Assembly: GCF_024586915.1 (NCBI RefSeq)
Contig: NZ_JANBVS010000009.1
Location: 62,001 to 126,000, forward strand
Direction of reading: 5' to 3'
Origin: Bradyrhizobium sp. SRS-191
Lineage (GTDB): Bacteria > Pseudomonadota > Alphaproteobacteria > Rhizobiales > Xanthobacteraceae
DNA: 64,000 bases
Every line of letters starts with the position of its first letter. Position 1 is the first letter of the stretch. Position numbers and translations under genes: made by a program. This document shows, piece by piece, positions 25,480 to 35,414 of the stretch. The notes beneath the pieces were generated by a model, which saw only the letters and a list, made by a program, of their open reading frames with translations, was not told the DNA's origin and searched no databases.

Positions 25480-28400
25480 ATGTCGTCGTCTGCTTGTCTG
25501 AAGTTCTGGAAATATGCCGCGCTGGGCTCGGCGCTGCTGCCCTTCGCCGCCAAGGCCGGCGACATCCCGACCACGCCTCCGGTGAACTTCACCAATTCGA
25601 GCACGGCGACGGTCGGCTCGACCATGGTCAACGTGGTCGATTCCTACATCAACCTGATGCTGAACGATCCGACGCTGACCAACGGCACGGGCGTCATGGA
25701 GCAGAACCTCGCAACCGTGGTGCGCATGACGCAGGCGCGCACGGCGGCGCAGACCCTGGAGGCGATCCACGACGATCGCACCAGCCAGCAATACAGCGTG
25801 CTGAACGGGCTCGGCGTGCTCACCGGCTATTTCATGACCGGCGCCGGCGCCTCGGCGAACGGCACCACGCCGACCAGCTTGACGCCCACGAGCTACGCGC
25901 CGTACACGCTGCAGAACTTCCAGTCCAATATCAACTATCTGAACAGCGCGAGCTGGGGCGCGACGACCTTCGGCAACGGCAGCGCGACGCCGCTCGCCGC
26001 CGCGGTCAACTTCGTCAACAACACTGTCCGCGCCAACTCCTCGACCGAGCCGAGCAAGCGCACCTTCGAGCGCTACATGGGCTCGACCGCGCCGGTGACC
26101 AACCCGGGCGCGTTCGGCGCCTCGGTGAACCAGACCACGGTGAGCCCGCTGGCCGCCGCCTTCGGCAACTACAACGCCACGACCAAGACCGGACTGACGA
26201 CGGCCGACACCGCCAACATCGTCGTCCCCACCTACTACGGCAACCTGACGATCCCCGCGGTGTACGGCAACGCCACCAACTGGGTGCGCGGCTTCACCGT
26301 GACCCAGGCGATGATCGACGCGCAGAACACCGCGAATGGCACCAGCCTGGGCTATCTCACCGTGCCGAATGTCGGCAGCATCGCGAACGGCGTGCTGCAG
26401 CCGACGCAGTTCGCGGTCGGCGACTACGTGCCCGGCATCGGCGCGGCGTCGCGGCCCTACCGGCTGTCGACCGACGTCAACGTGCCGACGCCGCTGTTGC
26501 AGATCATCAACAGCACCAACCCCTATGCCGATGGCGGCTTCATCAGCGGCCACACCAATTCGGGCTATACGCAGGCGCTCGGGCTCGCCTTCCTGGTGCC
26601 GCAGGAATATCAAAGCCTGCTGGCGCGCGCCGCGGATCTCGGCAACAACCGCATCCTCGCCGGCATGCATTCGCCGCTCGACGTCATCGGCGGCCGCGTG
26701 TTCGCGACCGCGATCGCGGCGACCAACATCTACAACGCGCTGTATGATTCCAACGGCGACCGGGTCGACTGGACCAACCCCGCCAACACCAGCGCCTACG
26801 CCGTCTACCAGGCCTACACCCAGACGCAGTCGTATCTCTCGTCATCCTGCGGCACGGTCAGCGTGCAGGCCTGCATCCAGCAGGCGCAGGGCGGCGCGGC
26901 GACGATCGCCGCAGCCTCGAAGGACGTCAATCTCTCCAGCACCGCTCCGTCGAGCTACACCTACCGCATGACTTACGGCCTGCAGCTCGCCGGCGTCAGC
27001 ACGACCTTGCCGGAGAACGTGCCGGTGCAGGCGCAGGTGCTGTTGCTGACGCGCTTTCCCTATCTCAGCGACGCGCAGCGCACCGAGATCCTGAGGACCA
27101 CGGCGCTGCCGTCCGGCTATGCGCTGCTCGACGGCAACACCTGGGACGGCTGGGGGCGTATCAATCTCTACCAGGCCGCCTATGGCTATGGCGCGTTCAA
27201 CAGCGCCGTCGCGGTGACGATGGATGCCGCGCAGGGCGGCTACAACGCCTTCGACATCTGGAGCAACGACATCTCCGGCACGGGCTCGCTGACGAAGAGC
27301 GGCAGCGGCACTCTCGTGCTCGCCGGCAACAACAGCTACAGCGGCGGCACCAATGTGACCGGCGGCACGCTAGTCGTCGCGGCCGGCGCCACGGTGACGA
27401 GCCCGGTCAACGTCAATGCCGGCGCTACCCTGAGCGGCCTCGGCACCGTCGGCAACATCAACATCGCCGGCACGCTGGCGCCGGGCTATCAGGCCGTGGC
27501 CGGCCTGACGGGCCAGGCCGGCCAGCTCACCGTGCTCGGCAGCCTCGCCTTCACCAGCGGCGCCACCTACGCGCTGCAGTTCACGCCCGGCAGCTTCAGC
27601 ACGACCAGCGTGTCCGGCACGGCGACGCTGAATGGCCAGGTGACCGCGACGTTCGCCGGCGGGCTCTACGCCGCGGGCAGCAAGGTCGCGATCGTCTCGG
27701 CCGGCGGCGGTGTGAACGGCCAGTTCTCAGGGTTCAACTACACGACCACCGGCACCACCAACGTCACGCCGACCTTGAGCTATGACGGCCAGAACGCGTA
27801 TCTCATGTTCAAGCAGGCGGCGCTGCCGTCGCTGCCGACATCAGGCGTCAGCGGCAACGGCCAGCAGATCTATAACGCCCTCAACACCGCGGTGAACAAG
27901 GGCGGCACGCTGCCCACCTCGCTGCAATCGATCTACTTCCAGACCCCGGCCGGCGTCGGCGCCACGCTGAACCAGCTCGCCAGCCAGAGCGCGCCGGCCG
28001 GCACCTCGAGCGTCGGGCAGAGCATGACCGGCTTCATGACCACCGTGCTCGACTTCGGCGGCAGCGGCCGCTCCGGTGCCGGATCGAACCCCGGCGGCTC
28101 GCCGATGCTGGCCTATGCCGACGCGAGCGGCCCGGCCGCCAAGGCCGGCAGGATCTTCGCCAAGGCAATGCCGACGGAGCCGAGCTGGGCGATGTGGGGC
28201 TCGGCGTTCGGCGGCGGCGGCCATATCGGCGGCGATGCCACGGCCGGCAGCCAGGATGTCTCGACGCGGATCTACGGCCTCGCGACCGGCGCCGATTATC
28301 GGCTGGCGCCCGACATGACCTTGGGCTTCGCGCTGTCGGGCGGCCAGACCAGCTTCAGCGTCGCGCAGGGCAGCGGCTATGGCAGCTCGGATTTCATCCA

Positions 28401-29013
28401 GGCCGCGGCCTATGCGACCAAGCGCTTCGGCCAGGCCTATGTGTCCGGCAGCCTCGCCGCCGGCGCCCATTGGATGTCGACGACGCGCAGCCTCAATATC
28501 GGCGGCGCCGAGACGCTGCGGGCGAGCTACACGGCGCCGACGCTCGCAGGCCGCGCCGAGACCGGCTATCGCTTCGACCTCGGCTGGAGCAGCCTGACGC
28601 CCTACGCGGCGCTACAGCTGCAGCAAGTGTGGACGCCGTCCTACACCGAGACCAGCTCGCTCGGCGCCGGCGGCTCCGCGCTCACCTTCGCCGCGCGCGA
28701 CACCACGCTGCCGCGCACCGAGCTCGGCCTCTGGGCCGACCGCCGCATCTCCGAGACGTTCCTGCTGCGCGGCCGCGCCGCCTGGGCCCACGACTACAAT
28801 CGCGACGCCTCGGTCGCGGCGACCTTCCAGACCCTGCCGGGAGCGAGCTTCGTCACGACAGGCGCCCGCATCGCCGCCGACTCGGCGCTGCTGTCGGGGG
28901 TGGCAGAGGTGGCGCTGACCTCGCGCCTCACGCTGTCCGGCCAGATCGATGGCCAGTTCGCACCACAGGCCTCGTCTTGGGCCGGGACGGGGCGGATCCG
29001 CTATCAGTGGTGA
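25480..29013 (+). CDS. Autotransporter with PAP2-type acid phosphatase passenger
   Basis: A 1177-residue type V secreted protein. The signal peptide runs to about residue 26 (ALGSALLPFAAKA). The passenger carries PAP2 motifs SGHTNSGY (Ser-Gly-His-Thr, about 356) and NRILAGMHSPLD (about 390-401, with His397 and Asp401). One autotransporter-associated repeat (SGSGTLVLAGNNSYSGGT) lies at about 605-665, and a beta-barrel from about residue 897 to the C-terminal aromatic Trp. It should be displayed on or released from the cell surface and hydrolyse phosphomonoesters. The first PAP2 motif is incomplete: the expected Lys before xxxxxxRP is a Pro (GIGAASRP). The ATG at 25480 is chosen because it starts a good signal peptide; GGGGA precedes it. 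A strong terminator follows. Confidence 0.88.
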   Translation: MSSSACLKFWKYAALGSALLPFAAKAGDIPTTPPVNFTNSSTATVGSTMVNVVDSYINLMLNDPTLTNGTGVMEQNLATVVRMTQARTAAQTLEAIHDDRTSQQYSVLNGLGVLTGYFMTGAGASANGTTPTSLTPTSYAPYTLQNFQSNINYLNSASWGATTFGNGSATPLAAAVNFVNNTVRANSSTEPSKRTFERYMGSTAPVTNPGAFGASVNQTTVSPLAAAFGNYNATTKTGLTTADTANIVVPTYYGNLTIPAVYGNATNWVRGFTVTQAMIDAQNTANGTSLGYLTVPNVGSIANGVLQPTQFAVGDYVPGIGAASRPYRLSTDVNVPTPLLQIINSTNPYADGGFISGHTNSGYTQALGLAFLVPQEYQSLLARAADLGNNRILAGMHSPLDVIGGRVFATAIAATNIYNALYDSNGDRVDWTNPANTSAYAVYQAYTQTQSYLSSSCGTVSVQACIQQAQGGAATIAAASKDVNLSSTAPSSYTYRMTYGLQLAGVSTTLPENVPVQAQVLLLTRFPYLSDAQRTEILRTTALPSGYALLDGNTWDGWGRINLYQAAYGYGAFNSAVAVTMDAAQGGYNAFDIWSNDISGTGSLTKSGSGTLVLAGNNSYSGGTNVTGGTLVVAAGATVTSPVNVNAGATLSGLGTVGNINIAGTLAPGYQAVAGLTGQAGQLTVLGSLAFTSGATYALQFTPGSFSTTSVSGTATLNGQVTATFAGGLYAAGSKVAIVSAGGGVNGQFSGFNYTTTGTTNVTPTLSYDGQNAYLMFKQAALPSLPTSGVSGNGQQIYNALNTAVNKGGTLPTSLQSIYFQTPAGVGATLNQLASQSAPAGTSSVGQSMTGFMTTVLDFGGSGRSGAGSNPGGSPMLAYADASGPAAKAGRIFAKAMPTEPSWAMWGSAFGGGGHIGGDATAGSQDVSTRIYGLATGADYRLAPDMTLGFALSGGQTSFSVAQGSGYGSSDFIQAAAYATKRFGQAYVSGSLAAGAHWMSTTRSLNIGGAETLRASYTAPTLAGRAETGYRFDLGWSSLTPYAALQLQQVWTPSYTETSSLGAGGSALTFAARDTTLPRTELGLWADRRISETFLLRGRAAWAHDYNRDASVAATFQTLPGASFVTTGARIAADSALLSGVAEVALTSRLTLSGQIDGQFAPQASSWAGTGRIRYQW

Positions 29014-29040
29014 GCTGACCACATCTGTTACGCCGAACGA

Positions 29041-29067
29041 GCCGCGTCCGAAAGGACGCGGCTTTTT
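29041..29067 (+). terminator. Rho-independent terminator of the autotransporter gene
   Basis: A perfect 9-bp stem GCCGCGTCC / GGACGCGGC with a GAAA tetraloop, followed by five T. It lies 28 bp after the autotransporter stop codon. Confidence 0.95.
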
Positions 29068-29293
29068 CGTCAGTGCCAGCAACGCACGTCGTCAGCTCCC
29101 CGCAACATCCATCCGCGCCGGCGCCCCGCGAGTACGGTCGATGTCCGGTGTGCGACGGGCCGCTACCCCAGCCGCCCAGCTGCGACAGTCGCCTTGCCTC
29201 ATCGAGCCACCGCCAAGCCCGATGGTTGCTGCACGCATCTTCTCATCCGATGGTTGACGCGATATGATCTGCTGCGGGCAGGGAGGCACCGTT

Positions 29294-30178
29294 ATGATGA
29301 GGAAGCTCACGAGGGCGACGTCGTTCCAATTGTTTGCTGTTGCGTTGGCATGGGTCGCGCCGAGCGGACACGCGTCGGCCGAAGCCGATCTCTGCACCCC
29401 TGTGGCACAGCTCATGAGTGACTTTGCTGCACAGGAGCTGTTCTACCGGGATCCAGAGACCGGAACGTGGGCACCCGTGCCGGACAGCGGCCTTTCGCTC
29501 TCCGGGAGGGAAGTCCAGCTGATCTACGTCGCGCGGGAATTTTTTCAGGAAGACCCTAGGTCGGGCGCGATCGTCGTCAAGACCGGCCGGAAGATCGATA
29601 CCAGCGAGAAGGATCCCGAGCCCGTCCGCAAGCAGATCAAGCTTGATCGCGCCAAACAGGCCGAATTCGACTCCTGCCGCCGGGCCAGGGAGCCGTCCTC
29701 GTTTCAGGGACCGGTCTCGGCGCTGGAGTATGACCGGTACCACGACTATGGCTATGACGCGGCTGACAATGAGGATGGCCGCAGCCTCACTCAATTCCAC
29801 ACCAAATATGTCAGCCGCAGCGGCCGATGCGACGCGACGACAGACAGCACCACGTTCGACGCTCCGCTGCGCTGGGACTGGCGCAGCAACCGGTCGCAGT
29901 TCTCGTTCGACCCGAGCGTGGTGAGTGGCGGGTTTCACAGCCAGATCATGGCCGGTCTCAACGTCGTCGGTGCCGCCGCGGTCGGATCTGTCGGCCTTGC
30001 TGATCAGCGGGTGGAGATCATTAAATATCGTACGAATGCGCAGAAGATGGCCTGCATCGCCCTTCGGGTGAAGCCGACCGGCAAGAACTTCTTCATTCGT
30101 GTCAATGATTTGGAAGGAGCCCCGAAGGGTGGCCGGCTGATCCGGGCAGACGAGCTGTCCCGCCAGCTCACGCGTTAA
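29294..30178 (+). CDS. Exported protein of unknown function
   Basis: A 294-residue protein with a clear signal peptide (RKLTRATSFQLFAVALAWVAP, cleavage near HASA). The mature part has a Cys pair (DLCTPV and DSCRR) and further Cys in RSGRCD and KMACIA, so disulfides are possible in the periplasm. I do not recognise the family. The start at 29294 (ATG ATG) follows GGGAGG at correct spacing; an upstream in-frame ATG lacks a signal-like leader. It is followed 72 bp later by a small membrane protein gene, with which it may be co-transcribed. Confidence 0.7.
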   Translation: MMRKLTRATSFQLFAVALAWVAPSGHASAEADLCTPVAQLMSDFAAQELFYRDPETGTWAPVPDSGLSLSGREVQLIYVAREFFQEDPRSGAIVVKTGRKIDTSEKDPEPVRKQIKLDRAKQAEFDSCRRAREPSSFQGPVSALEYDRYHDYGYDAADNEDGRSLTQFHTKYVSRSGRCDATTDSTTFDAPLRWDWRSNRSQFSFDPSVVSGGFHSQIMAGLNVVGAAAVGSVGLADQRVEIIKYRTNAQKMACIALRVKPTGKNFFIRVNDLEGAPKGGRLIRADELSRQLTR

Positions 30179-30250
30179 TCCGTCTTTAGCCGTAGTTGTT
30201 TAGTATTCCTTCGGCTCGATGGACGGCAAACGAGGTCAAGGCTTGCGGCC

Positions 30251-30814
30251 ATGACGGATGGACTGACCATGACGGCGGAAGGCCGGCCTGATCTGAAGGA
30301 GGACGGAGGTCGGAGAAATCTTCCCTCATTGGGGCCCGCGATCCTTCAGACCGGCCTGGTAGTTGCCGCCTGCGCGCTGTTCGTGATCGCGAAGTCGATC
30401 GCCACCGGCGGCCGCGTGCATATCGATGATGTCGAATACTGGATCGTCGGCGTGGTGCCGGTTGCCTTGCTCTACGGGCTGTCGCTGCTGGTCGCACGCG
30501 CCGCCCCTAAAACTGGGCGAGATGCCATTGCCAAGCGGCTGATTGCGACGTGGATCGTCACACTCATCCTGTTCTGCATCAGCAAGGATCTCCACGTCTA
30601 CGAGGGCCTGCGCGACACTGTCGAGACCGTCGCTAAGATTGGCCGTAGTGCCGCTGAGGCGGGCGTTGCGCTGCTGTTCGCGGCCCTCGCCTCGATGATC
30701 ACGATGACGAAGCTCATCGCGGGGGCCGGTGACAGGCTCCGCCTCGCGCTCGGCGCGCTCGCCGCAATCATTCTGATGGTGGTGATGGCGAGCCTGCTGC
30801 TGTCTTTGCACTAG
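30251..30814 (+). CDS. Small multi-span membrane protein of unknown function
   Basis: A 187-residue protein with five probable transmembrane helices (about 31-50, 63-83, 95-113, 136-157, 166-186) and a charged N-terminus. No motif is recognised. The ATG at 30251 has AAGG nine bases upstream. Its 3' end overlaps the convergent patatin gene by 47 bp, inside which the TAG stop sits at the edge of a 15-bp tandem repeat. The context (secreted protein upstream, membrane patatin opposite) suggests an envelope role only. Confidence 0.7.
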   Translation: MTDGLTMTAEGRPDLKEDGGRRNLPSLGPAILQTGLVVAACALFVIAKSIATGGRVHIDDVEYWIVGVVPVALLYGLSLLVARAAPKTGRDAIAKRLIATWIVTLILFCISKDLHVYEGLRDTVETVAKIGRSAAEAGVALLFAALASMITMTKLIAGAGDRLRLALGALAAIILMVVMASLLLSLH

Positions 30815-33572
30815 GCTTCGTGGCATCAGGCTTCGTGGCATCAGGCTTGGCGGCGTCAGGCTTGGCGGCGTCAGGGTTTGAATAGCTGCCCCACAGCTCA
30901 TCCCGGCTCGGAAATCGATTGGATCCGGAGCCTGTGAGCCCCAATTCCTTGATCATGATGGACGCGCTGCGAAAGCCGAGATCTCGATACGCTTCGAACT
31001 GGCTCGGGTCGAAGAACTGATCCAGGGTTGTCTCGTGCGGGAAATCGGGACTACCAGCGCGATAGCCTGCGGTCGTAAAGTCGAGATCCCGGATCAATGT
31101 CGCCTTCAGATAGATCACGATGCTGTCTGGCGAATCGTCCTCATAGCGGACGCGTCCGACGACATAGGGAGATTTGGCAAAGTGTGCGCCGGCGGGATAG
31201 CCGACCTCCTTGTCGACCGGCAGCAGGCGATCGACCCCGGCGGCGGGTTCAAAGGTCAAGGTTGCCTTGAAATCTTCCTTGATCCTGACCGCAGCCGACA
31301 CCAATGCGGGCAGCGCAATGGTCGCATCAGCCTCGCCGTCGATCAGGACGATGATCCCCAGCTTGCGCCGCACGAGCTCGTACAGGCCGAGATTCTCGAA
31401 ATTCCCACCGTCTGAGATCTCGATGAAGGCGCCGGTCCGCGCACGACCGTATCCGAGGAGACCAGCCGTCAGGGTCGGGCTCCAATAGGCGGGCTGGCTG
31501 CGCCGTTTGCCCTTGCGCCAGGGATTGCCGACCCAGATGCCGAGCCGCATGTTCAGGATCGTCATGATGGCGGAGACCAGACGATTGCGGGTGAAGCCGG
31601 TGCCGATGTAGCCGGCATTGGAATTGACCGCCGCCCCCGACGCCGCCATCGCCGTCGCCAGCGTCAGCGGACCGTACCGGTCCTCATCCGTGTAGGACGC
31701 AGTGTCTTCCCAGCTGGTCGAGCGCGAGCCGATATAGAAGGGAGACAGAATGAAATTGACCCCGCCCCGATTGACGATCTTGGGGTCCTGGTCCCTGACG
31801 ATCCGGGCGAAGGCGTTGATGAGGGGATACGGAACCGGAGAGCCGTTGCGGGCAGCCGGCGAATACGACGATCGGAGGCTGACGAGATTCAGTCTGTCGG
31901 CCACTGGTGAATAGCTCGCCCGGCCGATTTGCACAGCGAGCGTCGATGGCAGAAATGCTTCCATGAGACGGTCGCGATAGAAGCGATGCAGGCCGATCTG
32001 ATTCACGTTGGCGCGAATGCTCAGGACGACACCGACGATGATGAAAACCGTCGACGCATAGGCGATCAGAGCCTTGTAGGATGCAAGGTTGCCCGGGAGA
32101 AGCGGCGAGTTCTTCTGCGAGAAGACGTCGAAGACGAAGACGGATCCGATATAGCCGAACGTCAGCGTGCCATACAGGAAGATGGCGGCCCCGAGCGGAA
32201 CGAACACGCGCGCCGCGATCGTCTCATCGATCTTCTTGACGAAGGAATAGTAGCCATAGAGCGCGGATGCCGCGCCGCTCAGGACCGTGAAGAAAGCGGT
32301 GAATATGATCGAAGGACTGTCCGAAGCGGTGATCTTCTGAGCGAGAAAAAATGGCAGCACGGGTAATGAGCCGGCGACCAGCACGGCGAGGCCGATCGCG
32401 AAGATGAGACCGAACCATTCCTCGAGCGTTCGCCGCCACCAATAGCTCGCCGTGACGGAGGAGCCGCGAAAGAAATATTCGAAGACGAATCGAGCAATCA
32501 GCACGATGCCGAACAGGCTCGACGCGACGATGACCGCGAGCGTGGTGAAGCTGATCAGACGCCAATAGAGCAAGATCGGTACGATGATCATCGCGCCGCC
32601 CGCCAAGGCGGGTAGCAGGGCAGCCGTGCTGACCTTGCGGCCTTGGCCGACTTCACTGGGAACGCGCGTCAGGAGAGCGAACAGCAACGACATGAATACG
32701 AAGAACAGGACCCCAACCGCATAGATCACCAATGCCAGCGTATAAAGCGGAGGCAGCGCAAACGGGCATTGCGCCCTGGTGGAATTGCAGGTCCACGTGA
32801 ACCATGACTCCGGAAATCCGGGCAACGGCCGGTCGAGCGCCGGGAAGACTTGCTCGATGACCGATGTGAGCAGGAGGTTGATGAACTGAACGATGAGGAA
32901 CAGAAGGAAGATCAATGGCAGCCAGACGATCAGGCTGATGAGCAACGTCCTGAGAACGACGTAGATGCCCGACAAGGCGGTGATGCCTTCACCCGAGATC
33001 AGGTAGTTGCCGTGGTTGCGCAGGAAAGCGAGATTGCGTTTCTGATCATGACTGTCCGACTGATTCAGATTGGACAGATGATCGCAACCATAGGGAAAAT
33101 TGTCACGGTCCACGCCATAGACTCTTGGCCCGTTGTCGACCGTCGTGCCGTTCACGGCTCGAGCCTGCGCGGAATCGCTGGGCGGCACTCCCCCTGCTGC
33201 CTGCGCTGCGTCGCGGGCTTCCTGCGCGACAGCCGCAGCTTCTTTCGCCCGAGCCTCGCTCCACCACCATTGCAGGGAGGAGCCGATATAGCCGCCACCC
33301 GAGACGGTCGAGATGTAGTCGAACTTGGCAAGCAGCCCGTGAGCGACCAGCGCCTGAAGCGCACCGAGACTGAAGGTTGCGGAGCGGATGCCGCCCCCCG
33401 AAAGACCGATGCCCTTCCAGTCGTCGCTCTCGCCCTGCCCCAAGCGACGCGCGTGGGCTTTCGCAAGCTTCCGCTTCTCCCATCGTAGGACGGCTTGCTC
33501 ATGCCGCTCTTCTGGCGTCCCCTTCCTGGAGCGGCCATGGGACTTTGCGGAGGCACCAGGAAAATCGCTCAT
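30768..33572 (-). CDS. Patatin-like phospholipase with multiple transmembrane segments
   Basis: A 934-residue protein. The N-terminal half of the patatin fold has the glycine-rich oxyanion motif LSGGGIRSATFSLG (about 57-70) and a nucleophile region YISTVSGGGYIGSS (about 87-100, Ser in the VSGGG turn). A block of about eight transmembrane helices (about residues 205-520) interrupts it. The catalytic Asp motif SDGGNFENLGLYEL appears at about 715-728. The dyad is therefore split by the membrane block, which is unusual for a patatin. The C-terminus is a low-complexity tail of repeated KPDA(A/T). A lipase acting on or in the membrane is likely. ATG at 33572; the ribosome binding site is weak. Confidence 0.82.
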   Translation of the reverse strand: MSDFPGASAKSHGRSRKGTPEERHEQAVLRWEKRKLAKAHARRLGQGESDDWKGIGLSGGGIRSATFSLGALQALVAHGLLAKFDYISTVSGGGYIGSSLQWWWSEARAKEAAAVAQEARDAAQAAGGVPPSDSAQARAVNGTTVDNGPRVYGVDRDNFPYGCDHLSNLNQSDSHDQKRNLAFLRNHGNYLISGEGITALSGIYVVLRTLLISLIVWLPLIFLLFLIVQFINLLLTSVIEQVFPALDRPLPGFPESWFTWTCNSTRAQCPFALPPLYTLALVIYAVGVLFFVFMSLLFALLTRVPSEVGQGRKVSTAALLPALAGGAMIIVPILLYWRLISFTTLAVIVASSLFGIVLIARFVFEYFFRGSSVTASYWWRRTLEEWFGLIFAIGLAVLVAGSLPVLPFFLAQKITASDSPSIIFTAFFTVLSGAASALYGYYSFVKKIDETIAARVFVPLGAAIFLYGTLTFGYIGSVFVFDVFSQKNSPLLPGNLASYKALIAYASTVFIIVGVVLSIRANVNQIGLHRFYRDRLMEAFLPSTLAVQIGRASYSPVADRLNLVSLRSSYSPAARNGSPVPYPLINAFARIVRDQDPKIVNRGGVNFILSPFYIGSRSTSWEDTASYTDEDRYGPLTLATAMAASGAAVNSNAGYIGTGFTRNRLVSAIMTILNMRLGIWVGNPWRKGKRRSQPAYWSPTLTAGLLGYGRARTGAFIEISDGGNFENLGLYELVRRKLGIIVLIDGEADATIALPALVSAAVRIKEDFKATLTFEPAAGVDRLLPVDKEVGYPAGAHFAKSPYVVGRVRYEDDSPDSIVIYLKATLIRDLDFTTAGYRAGSPDFPHETTLDQFFDPSQFEAYRDLGFRSASIMIKELGLTGSGSNRFPSRDELWGSYSNPDAAKPDAAKPDATKPDATKPSAKTAAGSPSPPSE
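30814..30873. repeat. 15-bp tandem repeat (four units)
   Basis: Two identical units GGCTTCGTGGCATCA followed by two identical units GGCTTGGCGGCGTCA. On the minus strand they encode four (K/T)PDA-type pentapeptides in the patatin tail. Copy number is likely to vary between strains. Confidence 0.9.
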
Positions 33573-33855
33573 GGGAAATTTCGATCTGACACACGCCGGA
33601 TATGACGCGACCCAATGACGGCGACCCAATGATAAAAGTTGAAGCTATCACGCGAGATCGTGCGCTTCAATCAAAACGAGGATGATGCGCGGGGCGCTAC
33701 CAACGATCTCGGTAAGCGCCTTTCACAGGCATGCCGATCGTGCTTCCGCAGCGCAAGACCAACGACGAAAGCTGCCATTCGACAGGAGCGATGGCGCCCG
33801 ACCTGCTCTCTTACGGAAGGAGGCTAACGATCGACAGCATCTGGACAGCGGCAGT

Positions 33856-33932
<77 letters not shown>

Positions 33933-34043
33933 GGAGCCTGCACCGACGTGCATCTGCTTCGCCGCCTCCATAGCAGACCCGGCCGGTGATCGGAAGCCTC
34001 TAACCTCCGCCCGGCACGAGACCGCCCACACAGCTTCGTCACA

Positions 34044-35090
34044 TCAATGGCTTGCCTCGCAGCCCGGCATATCGAACAGCGCCTTCAGCCCGCAGGGCGA
34101 GGTCAGCATCTTGTTGCCGTTATGGCCGACGCCGACGACATCCCACAGCTGGTGGCGCGGAGTGCCACCGGGGCGCGCGGCCATCGCCGCCGCATAGGCG
34201 TGTCCGCGGGCATGGCGCGATGCTCCCTGCGCCTTCGCCATGCAGGTCTTGTCCAGGGCCGGATGGTCCGGATCGGTATCGCGCGTGCCGAGCAGATAGA
34301 TCACGCGCCGGCTGACATAGGTTGTTTCGAGCTGGGCCGGCGTGGCATCCGCCAGATAGGCCGGGCGCTTCGCCATGCCGTATTTCCAATCGTCATATCC
34401 CGGGCAAGCCGCAGCAATCGCGGGCTCCGGCCGGCTGGCGGAGAAATAGGCGTAAGAGGAGGGATTGGCGACGACATAGCGCACTGAAACCCGCCGCTCG
34501 GCCAGCGCGGCCTCGCCGCGGCCCGCGATGGCGTAGCGCTGCACCATCTGCCCGCCGCCGGAATGACCTGCGATCACGACTTCGGCCAAGGCCGGGAACA
34601 GCGCCCGGTTGGCGAGGTGCGCCAGGATCGCATCCAGCGCCTCGAACGAGCTCACGGGCCGCGGCCCGAGCGCGGCATCGCCAGCCTGCCAGCCGGTCAA
34701 TTGCCAGCGCAGGATATCGTCGGGCAGATGATGCGGTTCGATATCGGCCTGGGCGAGAAATTGCGGCACGATCAGCAGCGTCGCCGCGCCCAGCGGGCCG
34801 GCGGCGGCCTGGGCCTTCTTGGCTGTCTCGAAATAGACGTTGGCGTTACGCAGGCGGCCATGCAGCACGAGCACAGCCCGCGTGATGTCGGGCATCTCTA
34901 CGGTCCATGGCCGGGACGCGTAAAGCGGCAGAACGCCGCGGTCGCCGACCGCCAGGCGTTGCTCGGCGACGACCGCAACCGGCCGGTTTGCTGCCGTCTC
35001 GTCCTGCGCAACGACAATGCTGCCGAGCGCCGCGGCGGCGAACAGCAGAACGCCCAACAAGGCCGTCAGCGCCCATTTCGACGACATCAT
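34044..35090 (-). CDS. Exported alpha/beta hydrolase
   Basis: A 348-residue protein with an N-terminal signal or anchor (WALTALLGVLLFAAAALGSIVVA). A LVLHGRLRNA strand (about 75) precedes the nucleophile elbow GHSGGG (Ser about 173). A C-terminal VGVGHNGNKM supplies the probable catalytic His. Cys residues at PCGLKAL and PGCEASH could form a disulfide outside the cytoplasm. The arrangement resembles exported esterases or feruloyl/poly-ester hydrolases, but the substrate cannot be assigned. Two consecutive ATGs are possible starts. It is divergent from the spermidine-synthase-like operon. Confidence 0.78.
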   Translation of the reverse strand: MMSSKWALTALLGVLLFAAAALGSIVVAQDETAANRPVAVVAEQRLAVGDRGVLPLYASRPWTVEMPDITRAVLVLHGRLRNANVYFETAKKAQAAAGPLGAATLLIVPQFLAQADIEPHHLPDDILRWQLTGWQAGDAALGPRPVSSFEALDAILAHLANRALFPALAEVVIAGHSGGGQMVQRYAIAGRGEAALAERRVSVRYVVANPSSYAYFSASRPEPAIAAACPGYDDWKYGMAKRPAYLADATPAQLETTYVSRRVIYLLGTRDTDPDHPALDKTCMAKAQGASRHARGHAYAAAMAARPGGTPRHQLWDVVGVGHNGNKMLTSPCGLKALFDMPGCEASH

Positions 35091-35414
35091 CCGGCCTCCT
35101 TGGACCTGATTCGAGGGAAGAGCCAGCCTTCCCGGAACGACAAGAGGCTCCGGAATGGCAGCCGGGATCGGCTGCGGCCGGTCCGGCAGCCGATCACAGC
35201 CCCGTTGGCGGGGGCGGTTTGACTATCCGGCAGGCAGCCGATGGTCTAAGAGAACGGCGCCGATGCGGAACCGGCCTCGGGATCGCCGTATTGGTCGTGC
35301 CTGAGCGCAGCTCGTGACTGGCAGCTCGTGACCGGGGACAGCCGTCCCAAGCCACGGAGCCACCGAGCCGGGCGCGCCCGCTCCATTCTCCAGCCGAGGG
35401 AAACAGACAAGTCG
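35091..35414. other. Divergent intergenic region without gene
   Basis: About 320 bp between the exported hydrolase and the SpeE-like gene. A GC-rich stem (CCCCG TTGG CGGGG, about 35202-35215) is visible but does not follow any gene. No promoter or operator is clear. Confidence 0.45.

Noticed and set aside
33573..33855. Possible integrase remnant beside the tRNA gene
   Set aside because: No integrase motif in any frame and no direct repeat of the tRNA 3' end was found.
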